Source of the DNA: Anaerocolumna sp. AGMB13025
Lineage (GTDB): Bacteria > Bacillota > Clostridia > Lachnospirales > Lachnospiraceae
Reading direction: 5' to 3'
DNA: 64,000 bases
Assembly (NCBI RefSeq): GCF_029689925.1
Contig: NZ_CP121445.1
Span: 2,473,001-2,537,000 of the forward strand
The translations under genes and the position numbers were made by a program. Positions 8,893 to 18,034 of the stretch are shown piece after piece; within the stretch, counting starts at the first letter, position 1, and each line of letters begins with the position of its first letter. The notes beneath the pieces were generated by a model. That model made no database searches. It had not been told where the DNA came from and was given only the letters and a program-made list of their open reading frames with translations.

Positions 8893-10695
8893 TTATTCCT
8901 CCATAGTATTGTGTAAAGGAAGCGTAAGAGATACTAAGGTACCTGCATGAGGCTGGCTTTTAATTGCCATACCATAGGCATCGCCGTAAAACAGTTTAAT
9001 TCGTTGATTGATATTGTAGAGTCCGATATTGGAGGCAGCCTGTTTGTGGCGCAGATTAATACTGTCGGTTAAGGTAATTAATTCTTCTTCCGTCATACCA
9101 AGACCATTATCACATATATTGATGATTAAAAATTCATCCTCTTTTGCAGCGACATCGATCGATATCAGCCCGCCTTTTTCCGTTTCCTCCAATCCGTGAA
9201 GTATGGCATTTTCTACGATTGGCTGTAATAGAAGAGGAAGAATCTGATACTCCTCCAAATCCATATCCTCAGGTATTGTAAGGGAATAGTTTACACGGTC
9301 GTTAAAACGAAACTTTTGGATTGCTAAATAAATGGATATATAATCCAATTCTTTTTTTAGAGTCGTTGAAGAGGTGCCGGTGTTTTCAAGGACATAATGC
9401 ATGGATTTACCCAAGAGCTTTATAGCATTGGATACATCCCGGTTGCCCTCAGTCAAAGCCTTCATCCGTATGGATTCCAAAGTATTGTAAAGAAAATGGG
9501 GATTAATCTGGCTTGCCAGCATTTTAAATTCCATTTTCTGCTGCTGATTCTTAAGGATCTGCTCCTGGATTTTGACCTCATACATCTGGGCATTCATCTT
9601 GGTGATGCTTTGAATCATGACCTTTAGATCCTGGAATACCTCCGATAATTCATCATCTCCCGGTATGGAATCGATTATATTGTAATCACCTTTACTGGCT
9701 TTGTACATTTCTCCCCGTAAGGTTATGATTCGGGAGCTGAATTGATTGGTAAATAAGGTAATCAGAATTAACGGTACTACGGTAGCAAATAAGATAATCA
9801 TGCTGCAAATCAAGGTTATATTAGCAGTATCCTCAAAAGCGTTAAAATCCATAGACAATATATATAAATTATCTTTGGAAGTAAAGGGGTGCAGGGTTGA
9901 GATATCGGCTATACTTTCCTTATGTTCGTAAGTCAGCGGACCAGAATACTGAAATTGGGGCTGTTCATAATCAATTGGCAGGTTTAAGTATTTGCCGGAC
10001 AGACCTCGTTTTGAACTATAAAAGACCGGGTCATTATTTACTGTTACCGCAGTAAACAGGGAGTTGTTCTGGATACGGTTTTTTAAGTATATATTACTAA
10101 TGCGGATAACAAGTACGGCATATTCTTTCGTTGCGATAATAGGGATTCTCCTGATTAAGCACAGTTCCTGAGAGGTGTTATTCCAGGTGTCAACCGATTG
10201 AAGGCTTTTCCATAGGATATCGGAGCGATTGCTTGCCTGCTGATACCAGTGCGTATTCTTTATATCTTCCGTTACCGGTTGAAAAGACGCATACTCATAG
10301 ATGGTCGGATTCGTGGTATACAGCTCGATTGAGGATATAAATGTGTTCTTATATATGTAATTCGTAAGCTTGGTAAAATTACTGCAGCTTCGGTCTGCTT
10401 CCTGTCTGCTGGAATACCGGGCTGCCAAAAGGGTCTGGAGTGACTTATCCGCAAAGATTTCATCGGAAATGTTATAAACCGTAGTAGTTACATCGAACAT
10501 AACAGATTTTACCCGGGTATTTTCTGCCTCAACCTGTTCTTTATAGTGATTTAGAAGCAATCTTCTGGTATTCACGATTAAGAAAATCCCAATAATTAAG
10601 ATTGGGATCAAAAGCGCAGATATATAAATGAAGTATAATTTCTTTTTCACATTGGTTTTGTGAAAAGTGTGTTGTAATACCCTTGGAATCTTCAT
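8893..10695 (-). CDS. Sensor histidine kinase, YesM type
   Basis: This 600-residue membrane kinase has a transmembrane helix at about 20-42, an extracellular Cache-like sensor region, a second helix near 285-310 and a HAMP linker. The His-kinase motif is INPHFLYNTLE with phosphorylated His400. The ATPase domain contains the N box NAILHGLE, the G1 box DNGLGM and the G2 region GLYNINQRI. AAAGGTG precedes the ATG. It should sense an extracellular sugar or the loaded binding protein and phosphorylate the adjacent response regulator. Confidence 0.93.
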   Translation of the reverse strand: MKIPRVLQHTFHKTNVKKKLYFIYISALLIPILIIGIFLIVNTRRLLLNHYKEQVEAENTRVKSVMFDVTTTVYNISDEIFADKSLQTLLAARYSSRQEADRSCSNFTKLTNYIYKNTFISSIELYTTNPTIYEYASFQPVTEDIKNTHWYQQASNRSDILWKSLQSVDTWNNTSQELCLIRRIPIIATKEYAVLVIRISNIYLKNRIQNNSLFTAVTVNNDPVFYSSKRGLSGKYLNLPIDYEQPQFQYSGPLTYEHKESIADISTLHPFTSKDNLYILSMDFNAFEDTANITLICSMIILFATVVPLILITLFTNQFSSRIITLRGEMYKASKGDYNIIDSIPGDDELSEVFQDLKVMIQSITKMNAQMYEVKIQEQILKNQQQKMEFKMLASQINPHFLYNTLESIRMKALTEGNRDVSNAIKLLGKSMHYVLENTGTSSTTLKKELDYISIYLAIQKFRFNDRVNYSLTIPEDMDLEEYQILPLLLQPIVENAILHGLEETEKGGLISIDVAAKEDEFLIINICDNGLGMTEEELITLTDSINLRHKQAASNIGLYNINQRIKLFYGDAYGMAIKSQPHAGTLVSLTLPLHNTMEE

Positions 10696-10729
10696 GTTTT
10701 AGGCACCTTTCATAATTTCCTTTATGTTT

Positions 10730-10758
10730 ATTATAGTAAATGCTGAAAAAATTGTCAA
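10730..10758 (-). promoter_or_regulatory. Sigma-A promoter of the kinase-regulator operon
   Basis: On the minus strand, TTGACA (10753-10758) and TATAAT (10730-10735) are separated by 17 bases. This is a consensus vegetative promoter about 35 bases before the kinase start codon. It suggests constitutive expression of the sensor pair. Confidence 0.8.
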
Positions 10759-10870
10759 ACAGCAAGAGTAAGAAGAAAGAATTTGAGGAAAGATTCAAAT
10801 GCACGATTCATAAGAAAGATTTATCAGAAAGATTCAAATGTAAGATTCGAGAGGAAACTTTTTTAGATAA

Positions 10871-10901
10871 TAAAGGCTGTCCCATAATGGGACAGCCTTT
10901 A
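10871..10901 (-). terminator. Terminator of the foldase gene
   Basis: AAAGGCTGTCCCA and its reverse complement form a long perfect stem with a short loop directly after the foldase gene. The following minus-strand sequence is only modestly T-rich. It separates the foldase gene from the kinase operon. Confidence 0.75.
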
Positions 10902-10925
10902 GAGTTATATTACCTTTAATTTCTC

Positions 10926-12107
10926 TTATTCTCCGGTAGTTGCATTTTCCGTACTTGTATTATCGGTTGTGGAATCACCGGATGTTGTAGTATCTGTTGT
11001 ATTGCCGGCAGATGATGTGTCATTTGCTGCATTGCCGGTTGTTTCAGCCTTAGGAATCGTAATATTACCAATAACGATGGGATCCCAAACTTTGTTATTA
11101 ACAGTTATCTTGTAATCCTTCTTCATCTTTTCATATTCTGCCTTAAAAGCATCATCCTCAGCTTTGGATATGGCAGTACTTACTTCTTTATCATAGGCAT
11201 CACTGGAATTGTTATCTACCATCTTAATAATATAGTAACCGGTAGCTGTTTCAATGATATCTGTGGTATAAGCACCCTTATCCAGTTTCATAGCGGCTTC
11301 CTGATATTCTTTTTCAGCAGAACCGTCATCTACAACAAAATCTAAGGTGCTGGAAGTGAGTTTGTCATCAGCTTCTTTGATTTTTGAGAATTCTTCGCCG
11401 GCTTTTACCTTATCAAGAGCTGCGGTAATAGCAGTTTTTGCAGCAGCTTTTTCATCAGCGGATAAATCCACCGATTTATAGTTTTCATCGTACTTTGTAG
11501 TAGGTACAAAAAGATATTCGGTTTTATATTGCTTGTAATCATCACGTTTTATGGAGGCTTTAATTCCATCATCATCGATATCGAAACTATCGACTAAATC
11601 TTTGTAATATTTACCGCTCAGTGTTAATTTTTCCTGTACCTTGACTAATACATCTTTTGTAAAACCGGTAACCTTTAATTGGTCTTTGCTCATTTGGTTT
11701 AAGATCTGGTCTGCATTGGTTCCTGCCTGAGTCTTTTCATCATCTGTGAGGGTGTATTTTCCTTTTACAGCTTTATCGTAAAGAATTTCATACAACTCTG
11801 CTGTATCCAAAACATAATTCTTTGCCTGTTCTCTCATGGATAAACTCTTAGGATCGTTAGGGTCTTTCTGATCCCAGTAGCTTGCACCGGTATATTGCTG
11901 ATAAGCCGCATCATATTGGGCTCCGGTTGATTCAACAGCTGAAATATAATACATGACTTCATTAAGATAAACATTCTGGTCATTAACCGTCACTACGATA
12001 GATTTTGCCGGATCACTTTCCTTTTTTTCACATCCGGTCATTAATGTCGCTCCAACTGTTAATGTAAATATCAGTAGGAGGGACACAACTTTTTTTGCTT
12101 TTTTCAC
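10926..12107 (-). CDS. PrsA/SurA-like peptidyl-prolyl isomerase lipoprotein
   Basis: This extracytoplasmic foldase has 393 residues. The signal peptide ends in lipobox LMTGC with lipid-accepting Cys26. A SurA-N/PrsA-like helical region covers about 35-190. A parvulin-type PPIC domain (about 195-310) includes EYLFVPTTKYD, a charged AGEEFSKIKEADD helix, and the C-terminal TATGYYIIKMVD strand. The tail is rich in Thr, Ser and Asn and probably disordered. The start is a GTG preceded by GGAGG seven bases upstream. It probably helps secreted proteins fold at the membrane surface. It stands alone with its own promoter and terminator. Confidence 0.85.
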   Translation of the reverse strand: MKKAKKVVSLLLIFTLTVGATLMTGCEKKESDPAKSIVVTVNDQNVYLNEVMYYISAVESTGAQYDAAYQQYTGASYWDQKDPNDPKSLSMREQAKNYVLDTAELYEILYDKAVKGKYTLTDDEKTQAGTNADQILNQMSKDQLKVTGFTKDVLVKVQEKLTLSGKYYKDLVDSFDIDDDGIKASIKRDDYKQYKTEYLFVPTTKYDENYKSVDLSADEKAAAKTAITAALDKVKAGEEFSKIKEADDKLTSSTLDFVVDDGSAEKEYQEAAMKLDKGAYTTDIIETATGYYIIKMVDNNSSDAYDKEVSTAISKAEDDAFKAEYEKMKKDYKITVNNKVWDPIVIGNITIPKAETTGNAANDTSSAGNTTDTTTSGDSTTDNTSTENATTGE

Positions 12108-12173
12108 TTTATTTCCTCCATTTAATTAATACTCAGTGCTAAACATGAGCAGCCATGTATACACATAGTATCT

Positions 12174-12202
12174 ATTTTAAACCTTTTTTTTCATAAGTCA
12201 AG
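12174..12202 (-). promoter_or_regulatory. Promoter of the foldase gene
   Basis: On the minus strand, TTGACT (12197-12202) and TAAAAT (12174-12179) are spaced by 17 bases, about 65 bases before the GTG start. One mismatch in each hexamer. Confidence 0.65.
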
Positions 12203-12259
12203 ACATAGAATACGAGATTCATGGGTTCTTTCGTTGTTATTGCTCACTTCCCGCTCATT

Positions 12260-13195
12260 CTATTCATGAAGTCTTCGAATTAGCTTATAAACGGTACAAT
12301 TTTCAACTACCAGTGGTTTGCCATGGGCAAAAAAGATGATCCCGTCACTGGGGGCGATAATCTGTGATATAACTTCCCCTTCGATGGGGTCAACTACTTC
12401 CGCTAAAAGATCGCCGAAGGTCACCTCGTCACCGGGTTCCTTAAAGCGGCGGTAAATGCCGGATACGTCAGCACGGATGGACATTAAGAGTTCTTCCTCA
12501 AGGGTAGTGGCGATAAAGCCGTTATGGCAGTTATACTTTATAATTCCCATGCGGGTTAAAAAGCGGAGTACGGAAGATACCGCCTGTTTTGCAGATTTTT
12601 CATCAATCCGGTCGGTGGCGCTGGTGTATACGGAGAAGGCATTCGTTCCATTTAACTGCCAGTTATAATTTAGTGTGCCCGTGTCAATAGGCTGTGGCTT
12701 TCTGGTCATTACAAAAGGCAGACCAAATAGATTGGCAAGGCTCGTATTATGATAACCCGTTTCCATCATGCGTACATGGGGAATAAAATCTCCTGGTGTA
12801 TGGAAACTGGCGAACTGGATTCCGTAACTATAGCCCTTAACCGCATCAAATACTCCGGCAGCTATCCTCTTGGTAGTCTCTCCATCATTTTCTCCCGGAA
12901 ACATACGGTTAATGTCTGTGTTATCCATACCCCAGAAACGCCGTTCAATATTAATGGAATAGTGGTTGATGGAGGGTATGACCATAATTTCGTTATTATT
13001 CACGATAGCACCGGTCTTCTCAAGTCTTGAGAGAGCTTTAATTATCTGTGAGCAGATATAGAGCTGCTGTACTTCATTACCTCTGGTGGGGCCTACGATA
13101 CAGGCAGATTTTTCTCCTTTTCCAAAGCGATAGCCCAGGATGTTCATTTCCCCGCGGAAAGAGGATTTTATTGAATATATGGTATCCTTTATCAT
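12260..13195 (-). CDS. M14 (AstE/AspA-like) paralogue, probably catalytically inactive
   Basis: This 311-residue protein of the succinylglutamate desuccinylase/aspartoacylase fold is the second gene of a pair. It aligns without gaps to its neighbour over the first 143 residues. The zinc ligand His is replaced by Arg38 (GPTRGNE), the second His by Ala129, and the catalytic Glu by Tyr190; Glu41 and the substrate-side motif DINRMFPG remain. Its ATG overlaps the neighbour stop codon as TAATG, so translation is coupled. I infer a pseudoenzyme subunit or regulator of the active paralogue. His132 lies close to the lost ligand, so a rearranged metal site is not excluded. Confidence 0.8.
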   Translation of the reverse strand: MIKDTIYSIKSSFRGEMNILGYRFGKGEKSACIVGPTRGNEVQQLYICSQIIKALSRLEKTGAIVNNNEIMVIPSINHYSINIERRFWGMDNTDINRMFPGENDGETTKRIAAGVFDAVKGYSYGIQFASFHTPGDFIPHVRMMETGYHNTSLANLFGLPFVMTRKPQPIDTGTLNYNWQLNGTNAFSVYTSATDRIDEKSAKQAVSSVLRFLTRMGIIKYNCHNGFIATTLEEELLMSIRADVSGIYRRFKEPGDEVTFGDLLAEVVDPIEGEVISQIIAPSDGIIFFAHGKPLVVENCTVYKLIRRLHE

Positions 13196-14136
13196 TATAA
13201 GTCACCTCCCAGTATGCGCACAATTAAGGAACCGCTGTTAACAACGGGATATTCCCTTAATGTAAATACCATGCCGTCACAAGGAGATATGATATGCTGT
13301 TCGATGCTGCCGGTTAAGGTATTAACAATATCACCAATGACATCCCCTTTTTTAACGCCAATCCAGTGCTCTACGGCTGGCAGAAAAATTCCTGATACGT
13401 CCGCATGTACCATAGTAACTTCCCGATGTCCTTCCGAAGAGATAATAGGTGTTTTTGGGGTTATAACTTCACCGTCCCACATACCGATTTCTTTTAACAG
13501 GCAGAAGATTCCTTCGGTTATCTGATCACCAAACTGCTTGGTAATACGCATACCGGTTCCCATTTCTACTGCTACAGTAGGTACTCCATTCGTATTTAAG
13601 GCATGGGCAAGGGTAGCGTTTTGCACCGTTGCGGATGGATGTACCCATACAAAATCCAAATTAAGGAGCTTTGCGTAAGGTAACAGCATAGAAGCATTTT
13701 CTTCAATCATTCTGACCTGGGGTATCTCTCTTAAGAAAACATTACTGGAATGGAGATCAATACACAGATAGGAACCTAAAATATCTTCAACGACTTTCGC
13801 AGCTGCATTTTCCGACATATCGCCATCGGGATCTCCTGGGAAACAGCGGTTTAAATCAAGATCAAAAGCTGGGATACCTCGGGTTAAGGAATCCATTCCA
13901 AGGGGGTTTAAGCTGGGATAAATATCAATGATTCCGTGGAGGTGGTGTAAATTATCCTGAATCCTTCTCATAATTTCATAACATATATATTGACCCTCTA
14001 ACTCATCTCCATGTATTCCGGTCACTATACAGACACGTTTTTCCTTGCCGGTGAGAGTTAAAGGTTCCATGCGGTTTTTTAATATATGCATATTTTCTAA
14101 TACCGGAAGGTCGATAGAAAATACGGTTTTTATCAT
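13195..14136 (-). CDS. M14 family deacylase (succinylglutamate desuccinylase/aspartoacylase-like)
   Basis: This 313-residue zinc hydrolase has the full active site expected of the family: His42 and Glu45 in GIHGDELEG, His129 in CIDLHSSN, catalytic Glu191 in VAVEMGTG, and the substrate-binding motif DLNRCFPG. The C-terminal third resembles the beta-rich domain with a biotinyl-like hairpin found in AstE/AspA relatives. The reaction is probably release of an acyl group from an amino-acid conjugate, but the substrate is unknown. AAAGGATG precedes the ATG. It is translationally coupled to the degenerate paralogue downstream. Confidence 0.85.
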   Translation of the reverse strand: MIKTVFSIDLPVLENMHILKNRMEPLTLTGKEKRVCIVTGIHGDELEGQYICYEIMRRIQDNLHHLHGIIDIYPSLNPLGMDSLTRGIPAFDLDLNRCFPGDPDGDMSENAAAKVVEDILGSYLCIDLHSSNVFLREIPQVRMIEENASMLLPYAKLLNLDFVWVHPSATVQNATLAHALNTNGVPTVAVEMGTGMRITKQFGDQITEGIFCLLKEIGMWDGEVITPKTPIISSEGHREVTMVHADVSGIFLPAVEHWIGVKKGDVIGDIVNTLTGSIEQHIISPCDGMVFTLREYPVVNSGSLIVRILGGDL

Positions 14137-14228
14137 AGTTATTCATCCTTTCTGAAATTAAGTAAGGGTCATCCCAAAAACCTGAATTCACATAGAAAAA
14201 CAGTGTTATGAGACGCCCTTGTTGCTAT

Positions 14229-14257
14229 AATGATACTATATTTTGTATGGGGTGTAA
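14229..14257 (-). promoter_or_regulatory. Promoter of the M14 gene pair
   Basis: TTTACA (14252-14257) and TATCAT (14229-14234) on the minus strand are 17 bases apart and about 95 bases before the first M14 start. Confidence 0.6.
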
Positions 14258-14284
14258 ATACTGTGACCGCAATTTAACCGGTAT

Positions 14285-14632
14285 TTAAGCTTTATCCTCC
14301 GGTTCCTTTAAAGCAGCGTTTTGGGCTTCTTCGTTTTTTATTTCCCAATGGATTAAAAAGGTAAGAGTAGCCCGGAGTAAGATTATGCCGGCAACAGTTA
14401 ATATCTCTTTATAGTCACGGACAATCACGGTTCTTAAGATTTCACTTCCTAATTTAAATTCAAGTCCCATAGCCATGCCCTTTGCCAGATTTAACCGGGT
14501 AAGGGGATACTTCCTGAAATAATCGATGATACCGCGTATGCCTGTAATAATTAAAACCAATACACCCATAAATTCAAAAAGTAATATAGCAACATCCACC
14601 AGATTTATCAACAAATTCTCTATATATTCCAT
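14285..14632 (-). CDS. DUF1622 family membrane protein
   Basis: This small integral membrane protein has 115 residues and three hydrophobic segments (about 15-35, 58-75, 80-100). The middle motif LNLAKGMAMGLEFKLGSEILRTV matches the DUF1622 pattern of a basic stretch followed by GLEF and an alpha-helical segment. CCGGAGGT precedes the ATG at 14632; the longer reading frame back to 14764 has no ribosome site. Function is not known. It appears to stand alone between the M14 genes and an intergenic region. Confidence 0.8.
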   Translation of the reverse strand: MEYIENLLINLVDVAILLFEFMGVLVLIITGIRGIIDYFRKYPLTRLNLAKGMAMGLEFKLGSEILRTVIVRDYKEILTVAGIILLRATLTFLIHWEIKNEEAQNAALKEPEDKA

Positions 14633-14764
14633 ATCAATACACCTCCGGCACTTGTGATGTTTACACGTTCTCTGCTTTTTTGAAATACGGAATATGATAT
14701 CTGCAAATAACAACTTATAACATAATACCATTTTTTTAAAGAAAAAACAATTAAAATCCGGCAT

Positions 14765-15277
14765 TTTTACGAAAATAGTTCAGTTGGTAAAAGGTTAAGA
14801 GGATTGATGGGCTCACATGTTGAAATCGTAGATTACACCTGCTAAAAACTGTACTGAATATTCATAATTTTAAATGAAAAATAAAAAAATCATTGAGATA
14901 CAACAGACTTTCCGTTAAAATTAAGGTATCATTTTATAAGCATTCCTATTCAGTCAGAAGATCAGCAATATGGGCATACTATTTGACAAAATGCAGAACA
15001 GTTTTATCTTACAGCTAAAATTCATCGTATCGCATTAAAGCTTTAAGAGAAAAACAGTTGTTACAGGCTGAATGAATTACAGTCTGAATATGCCCATAGA
15101 CCTTAGACGGAGAGCTTTTAGAAGCAAACTTTACAGATTAAGCGCAATATAGAGCCAATGAAGACAGCCAGGGAGCTCCGATTATTATAATTATGATGAT
15201 TATAATTATGACGACGATTATTATTAATATTATTATAGCTGTCAAGTGCTTGCCTGGCATTTTGGAAAAGAGGACAT
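14765..15277. other. Intergenic region with a decayed coding remnant
   Basis: About 510 bases without an intact gene. One frame (15072-15227, plus strand) reads through internal stops to an unusual acidic tail, GSSDYYNYDDYNYDDDYY, then a stop. That composition is typical of a protein C-terminus, so this may be the end of a dead gene. The repeats of GAT, TAT and AAT also make it look like simple sequence. A ribosome site and start of the next gene lie at the right edge. Confidence 0.35.
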
Positions 15278-16228
15278 ATGATTATAAGTGCATCAAGAAG
15301 AACCGATATACCAGCATTTTATTCGGATTGGTTTGTAAATCGTTTACGGGAAGGATATGTATTAACCAGAAATCCCATGAATTATGGACAGGTAAGTAAG
15401 ATACTCCTCACACCGGAGGTTGTGGACTGTATTGTATTATGGACGAAGGATGCGAAACATATTATGGATAAGCTAAAGGATATTGATGACTTGGGCTATA
15501 CCTATTATTTTCAATTCACACTGACACCTTACGGAAAGGATATCGAGCCTTATTTACGTGATAAAGAGAAGATCATTGACACCTTCATAGAACTATCCGA
15601 ACGAATCGGTAAAGCTAAATTATTGTGGCGTTATGACCCGATTATTTTAAATCAGACGTTAACTAAAGAATACCACCTGGAGCAGTTTGAATATTTGTGC
15701 AGTCGGTTAAGGGACTATACGGACATCTGTACCATCAGTTTTGTCGATATATATTCAAAATTGAGTAAAACAGTTAAAAATCAAGTGCTTCGTGAGATCA
15801 CGAAAGAAGAGATGACAAAGCTGGCAGCCGGATTGGCCGATATAAGCAGGCGGTATGGGATTGAATTACGTTCCTGCTGTGAAAAAATTGATTTAGAGGA
15901 ATTAGGGTTAAAGCATGGAAGATGTATTGATAAAACAGTAATTGAACGAATCTGCGGCTGTAATCTTAAAACAAAAGCAGAGACCACCCAAAGAGAAGGG
16001 TGTATGTGTATTCAAAGTATTGACATTGGTGCTTATAACACCTGTCGGCATGGTTGTCTCTATTGTTATGCCAATTACAGCTATCCTGCGGTAGAACAGA
16101 ACTGCTTAAAATATAATCCCAAAGCCGATTTACTAATTGGTGAAATTACTACAGAGGATAAAGTGACGGTGAGGAAGATGCAGTCCTTTAAAGATAGAAA
16201 TTACAGCTTTTTTGAAGATTTGAAATAA
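15278..16228 (+). CDS. DUF1848 family protein with radical-SAM-like cysteine motif
   Basis: The 316-residue protein begins with the conserved DUF1848 start (IISASRRTDIPAFYS). The C-terminal third has clustered cysteines, GCMCIQSIDIGAYNTC followed by HGCLYCYA, resembling a CxxxCxYC iron-sulfur motif of the radical-SAM kind. The family is widespread but its reaction is undetermined. GAAAAGAGG precedes the ATG. A short Asn/Thr-rich protein gene follows on the same strand. Confidence 0.88.
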   Translation: MIISASRRTDIPAFYSDWFVNRLREGYVLTRNPMNYGQVSKILLTPEVVDCIVLWTKDAKHIMDKLKDIDDLGYTYYFQFTLTPYGKDIEPYLRDKEKIIDTFIELSERIGKAKLLWRYDPIILNQTLTKEYHLEQFEYLCSRLRDYTDICTISFVDIYSKLSKTVKNQVLREITKEEMTKLAAGLADISRRYGIELRSCCEKIDLEELGLKHGRCIDKTVIERICGCNLKTKAETTQREGCMCIQSIDIGAYNTCRHGCLYCYANYSYPAVEQNCLKYNPKADLLIGEITTEDKVTVRKMQSFKDRNYSFFEDLK

Positions 16229-16335
16229 GAGTTATCTGGGAGCTAAGGAACAAAATTTTTATTACATGTTTTATCAGAAACAGGGAATGATAATAATGTA
16301 ACCTTTGATAAAGGATCAAAAAAGGATAGGGAAAT

Positions 16336-16551
16336 ATGAATCAAAAAGAAGATAATTCAAATATTAAAATTACCACTACTACAAACAATACAATACAAGA
16401 ACAGATAAAGTCAAAGGACGAAAAAGATCTGATAAAAGGTGCCTCCGCTATTGTACCCAGAGCCGGATATTATCCGCAGAATGAATGTAACCCCGATAAC
16501 GGAGCTTTTTTTGAAGAGAGAAGCAACCCGTTAAGCAGTAAAGGTAATTAA
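16336..16551 (+). CDS. Small hypothetical protein, 71 residues
   Basis: A polar, probably disordered peptide with an Asn/Thr-rich first half (TTTTNNTIQEQ) and a second half with the order PRAGYYPQNECNPDNGAFFE. No domain recognised. GATAGGG sits about six bases before the ATG, and a strong terminator follows 55 bases after the stop, which supports a real gene. It may be co-transcribed with the DUF1848 gene, 107 bases upstream. Confidence 0.5.
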   Translation: MNQKEDNSNIKITTTTNNTIQEQIKSKDEKDLIKGASAIVPRAGYYPQNECNPDNGAFFEERSNPLSSKGN

Positions 16552-16605
16552 TACAGCATACAGCAAAAATTCAGGAAGCATAATACTGGTGTTACAACTT
16601 AAATC

Positions 16606-16666
16606 AAAGGCAGTGTACCCAGGCGGCGGTTGATTAATGTAACCGCTGTCTGGGCACACTGCCTTT
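16606..16666. terminator. Bidirectional terminator between convergent genes
   Basis: AAAGGCAGTGT, CCCAG and GCGGTT pair with AACCGC, CTGGG and ACACTGCCTTT around a short loop. It is a stem of over 20 pairs with a few mismatches, placed between the small plus-strand gene and the minus-strand LysR gene. Confidence 0.85.
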
Positions 16667-16688
16667 GGAATTATAGAAATCAGGCTAT

Positions 16689-17573
16689 TCATTTTTGAAT
16701 CAACTGTTCTATAAAATACTTGGCTGCTGAGGACAGAGGAATGTTTCCGTTATAGGCAGCTACTAATTTTCTTGTCGGCAGCTCCTCCTGGACTTTTATC
16801 TTTACCAGTTTTGAATGGGCATCCTTTAAACAGAAATCAGGAATAAAAGCGATACCCAGACCTATCTTAGCCAGATCAATCAGTAAATCATTACTGCTAA
16901 GTTCGATTGCAGGAACTAAATCCAGGGAATGCTGTAAAAAGAGATTGTGGAGAAATTCGCTGGTAGTGGAATGTTTGGTCAACATCAGAATTGGAAATTC
17001 CAATAACGCTTCCAAAGTATAAGGTTCTTCTTTAAGCTTAAAAAAATCTGCATTACCGATAAATACATCCTGAAATTCTAAAATCGGCTCTATATACATA
17101 CTGTTTACCAGAGCGGAATTAGGGGAGTTGGTAACGATGATATCGACTTCGTTCGCTTCTAACATTTTTGCACACTGAAAGGAAGTGCCGTTGGTTACTT
17201 TAATATGGATTTCAGGGTATTTACGGTGAAAATCCTCTAAAAAGGGTACCAGATAGTATCTGCATATGGTATCGCTGGCACCAAGGCGTAATTGGCTTTC
17301 TCCAAGGGCCGCAGCTTCTAAGAGCTGATTCTCACCCCGGCTGATTAAGTTAATAGCGGGTTCAATATGTTTATATAAGAGCTCCCCTTCTTTGGTAAGG
17401 GCAACCTTTTTCGTACTGCGGATAAATAAGGTCTGACTTAAATTGGTCTCTAAGACTTTAATAGACTGACTCACGGCGGACTGAGATATAAAAAGTGATG
17501 CAGCAGCTTCGGAAAAACTCAGAGTTTTAGCTACATAGTAGAACACTTTATATAGTTCATAATTAATATCCAT
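16689..17573 (-). CDS. LysR family transcriptional regulator
   Basis: This 294-residue regulator begins with the usual LysR winged helix-turn-helix (MDINYELYKVFYYVAKTLSF, with the recognition helix in FISQSAVSQSIKVLE). Two alpha/beta subdomains for effector binding follow (about 90-294). AAAGGAGA precedes the ATG at 17573; the in-frame extension to 17621 lacks one. It is the second gene after the glyoxalase-like gene, separated by 20 bases, so they probably share a transcript. The effector is unknown. Confidence 0.92.
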   Translation of the reverse strand: MDINYELYKVFYYVAKTLSFSEAAASLFISQSAVSQSIKVLETNLSQTLFIRSTKKVALTKEGELLYKHIEPAINLISRGENQLLEAAALGESQLRLGASDTICRYYLVPFLEDFHRKYPEIHIKVTNGTSFQCAKMLEANEVDIIVTNSPNSALVNSMYIEPILEFQDVFIGNADFFKLKEEPYTLEALLEFPILMLTKHSTTSEFLHNLFLQHSLDLVPAIELSSNDLLIDLAKIGLGIAFIPDFCLKDAHSKLVKIKVQEELPTRKLVAAYNGNIPLSSAAKYFIEQLIQK

Positions 17574-17593
17574 GCAGAGTCTCCTTTCTTTTT

Positions 17594-17962
17594 TTATCTG
17601 GTCGGTACGATCTCTAACCAATAACCATCGGGATCACTTATGAAATAAATGCCCATTGCAGTATTTTCATAACAGATGCAATTCATGTCTTTATGCTTTT
17701 TATAAGCTGCGTCGTAATCATCCACAACAAAAGCCAGATGGAATTCATTATCCCCAAGGTCATAAGGATGATCCCAGTCACTAAGCCAGGTAAGTTCCAA
17801 AAGATGAGAGGTTTCGTTATCTCCCAGGAATACGATTACAAAACTACCGTCATCGGGTTCAATTTTTTTAGTAACTTTTAAACCTAAAGCATCTTCATAG
17901 AACTGAATGGATTTATCCAGATTAAGTACATTCAGATTATTATGTGCAAATTTAAATTTCAT
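17594..17962 (-). CDS. Glyoxalase I-like VOC protein
   Basis: A single VOC-fold domain of 122 residues with two beta-alpha-beta-beta-beta units. Likely metal ligands are His7 (FAHNNLNV), Glu57 or nearby (LLELTW), His75 (NEFHLAF) and Glu118 (YWLEIVP), the pattern of lactoylglutathione lyases. It may detoxify methylglyoxal or act on a related substrate. It lies directly upstream of the LysR gene, suggesting regulation by that protein. Confidence 0.82.
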   Translation of the reverse strand: MKFKFAHNNLNVLNLDKSIQFYEDALGLKVTKKIEPDDGSFVIVFLGDNETSHLLELTWLSDWDHPYDLGDNEFHLAFVVDDYDAAYKKHKDMNCICYENTAMGIYFISDPDGYWLEIVPTR

Positions 17963-18034
17963 ATAAACGCTGCTCCAATCTGCGTAAGTTTCCTACGCTT
18001 TCACTATAATAATACGCTGACCTATGTGTTTTTA

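Noticed and set aside
10541-10804. Minus-strand 87-residue frame overlapping the kinase start
   Set aside because: Different frame from the kinase gene, overlaps its promoter, no ribosome site.
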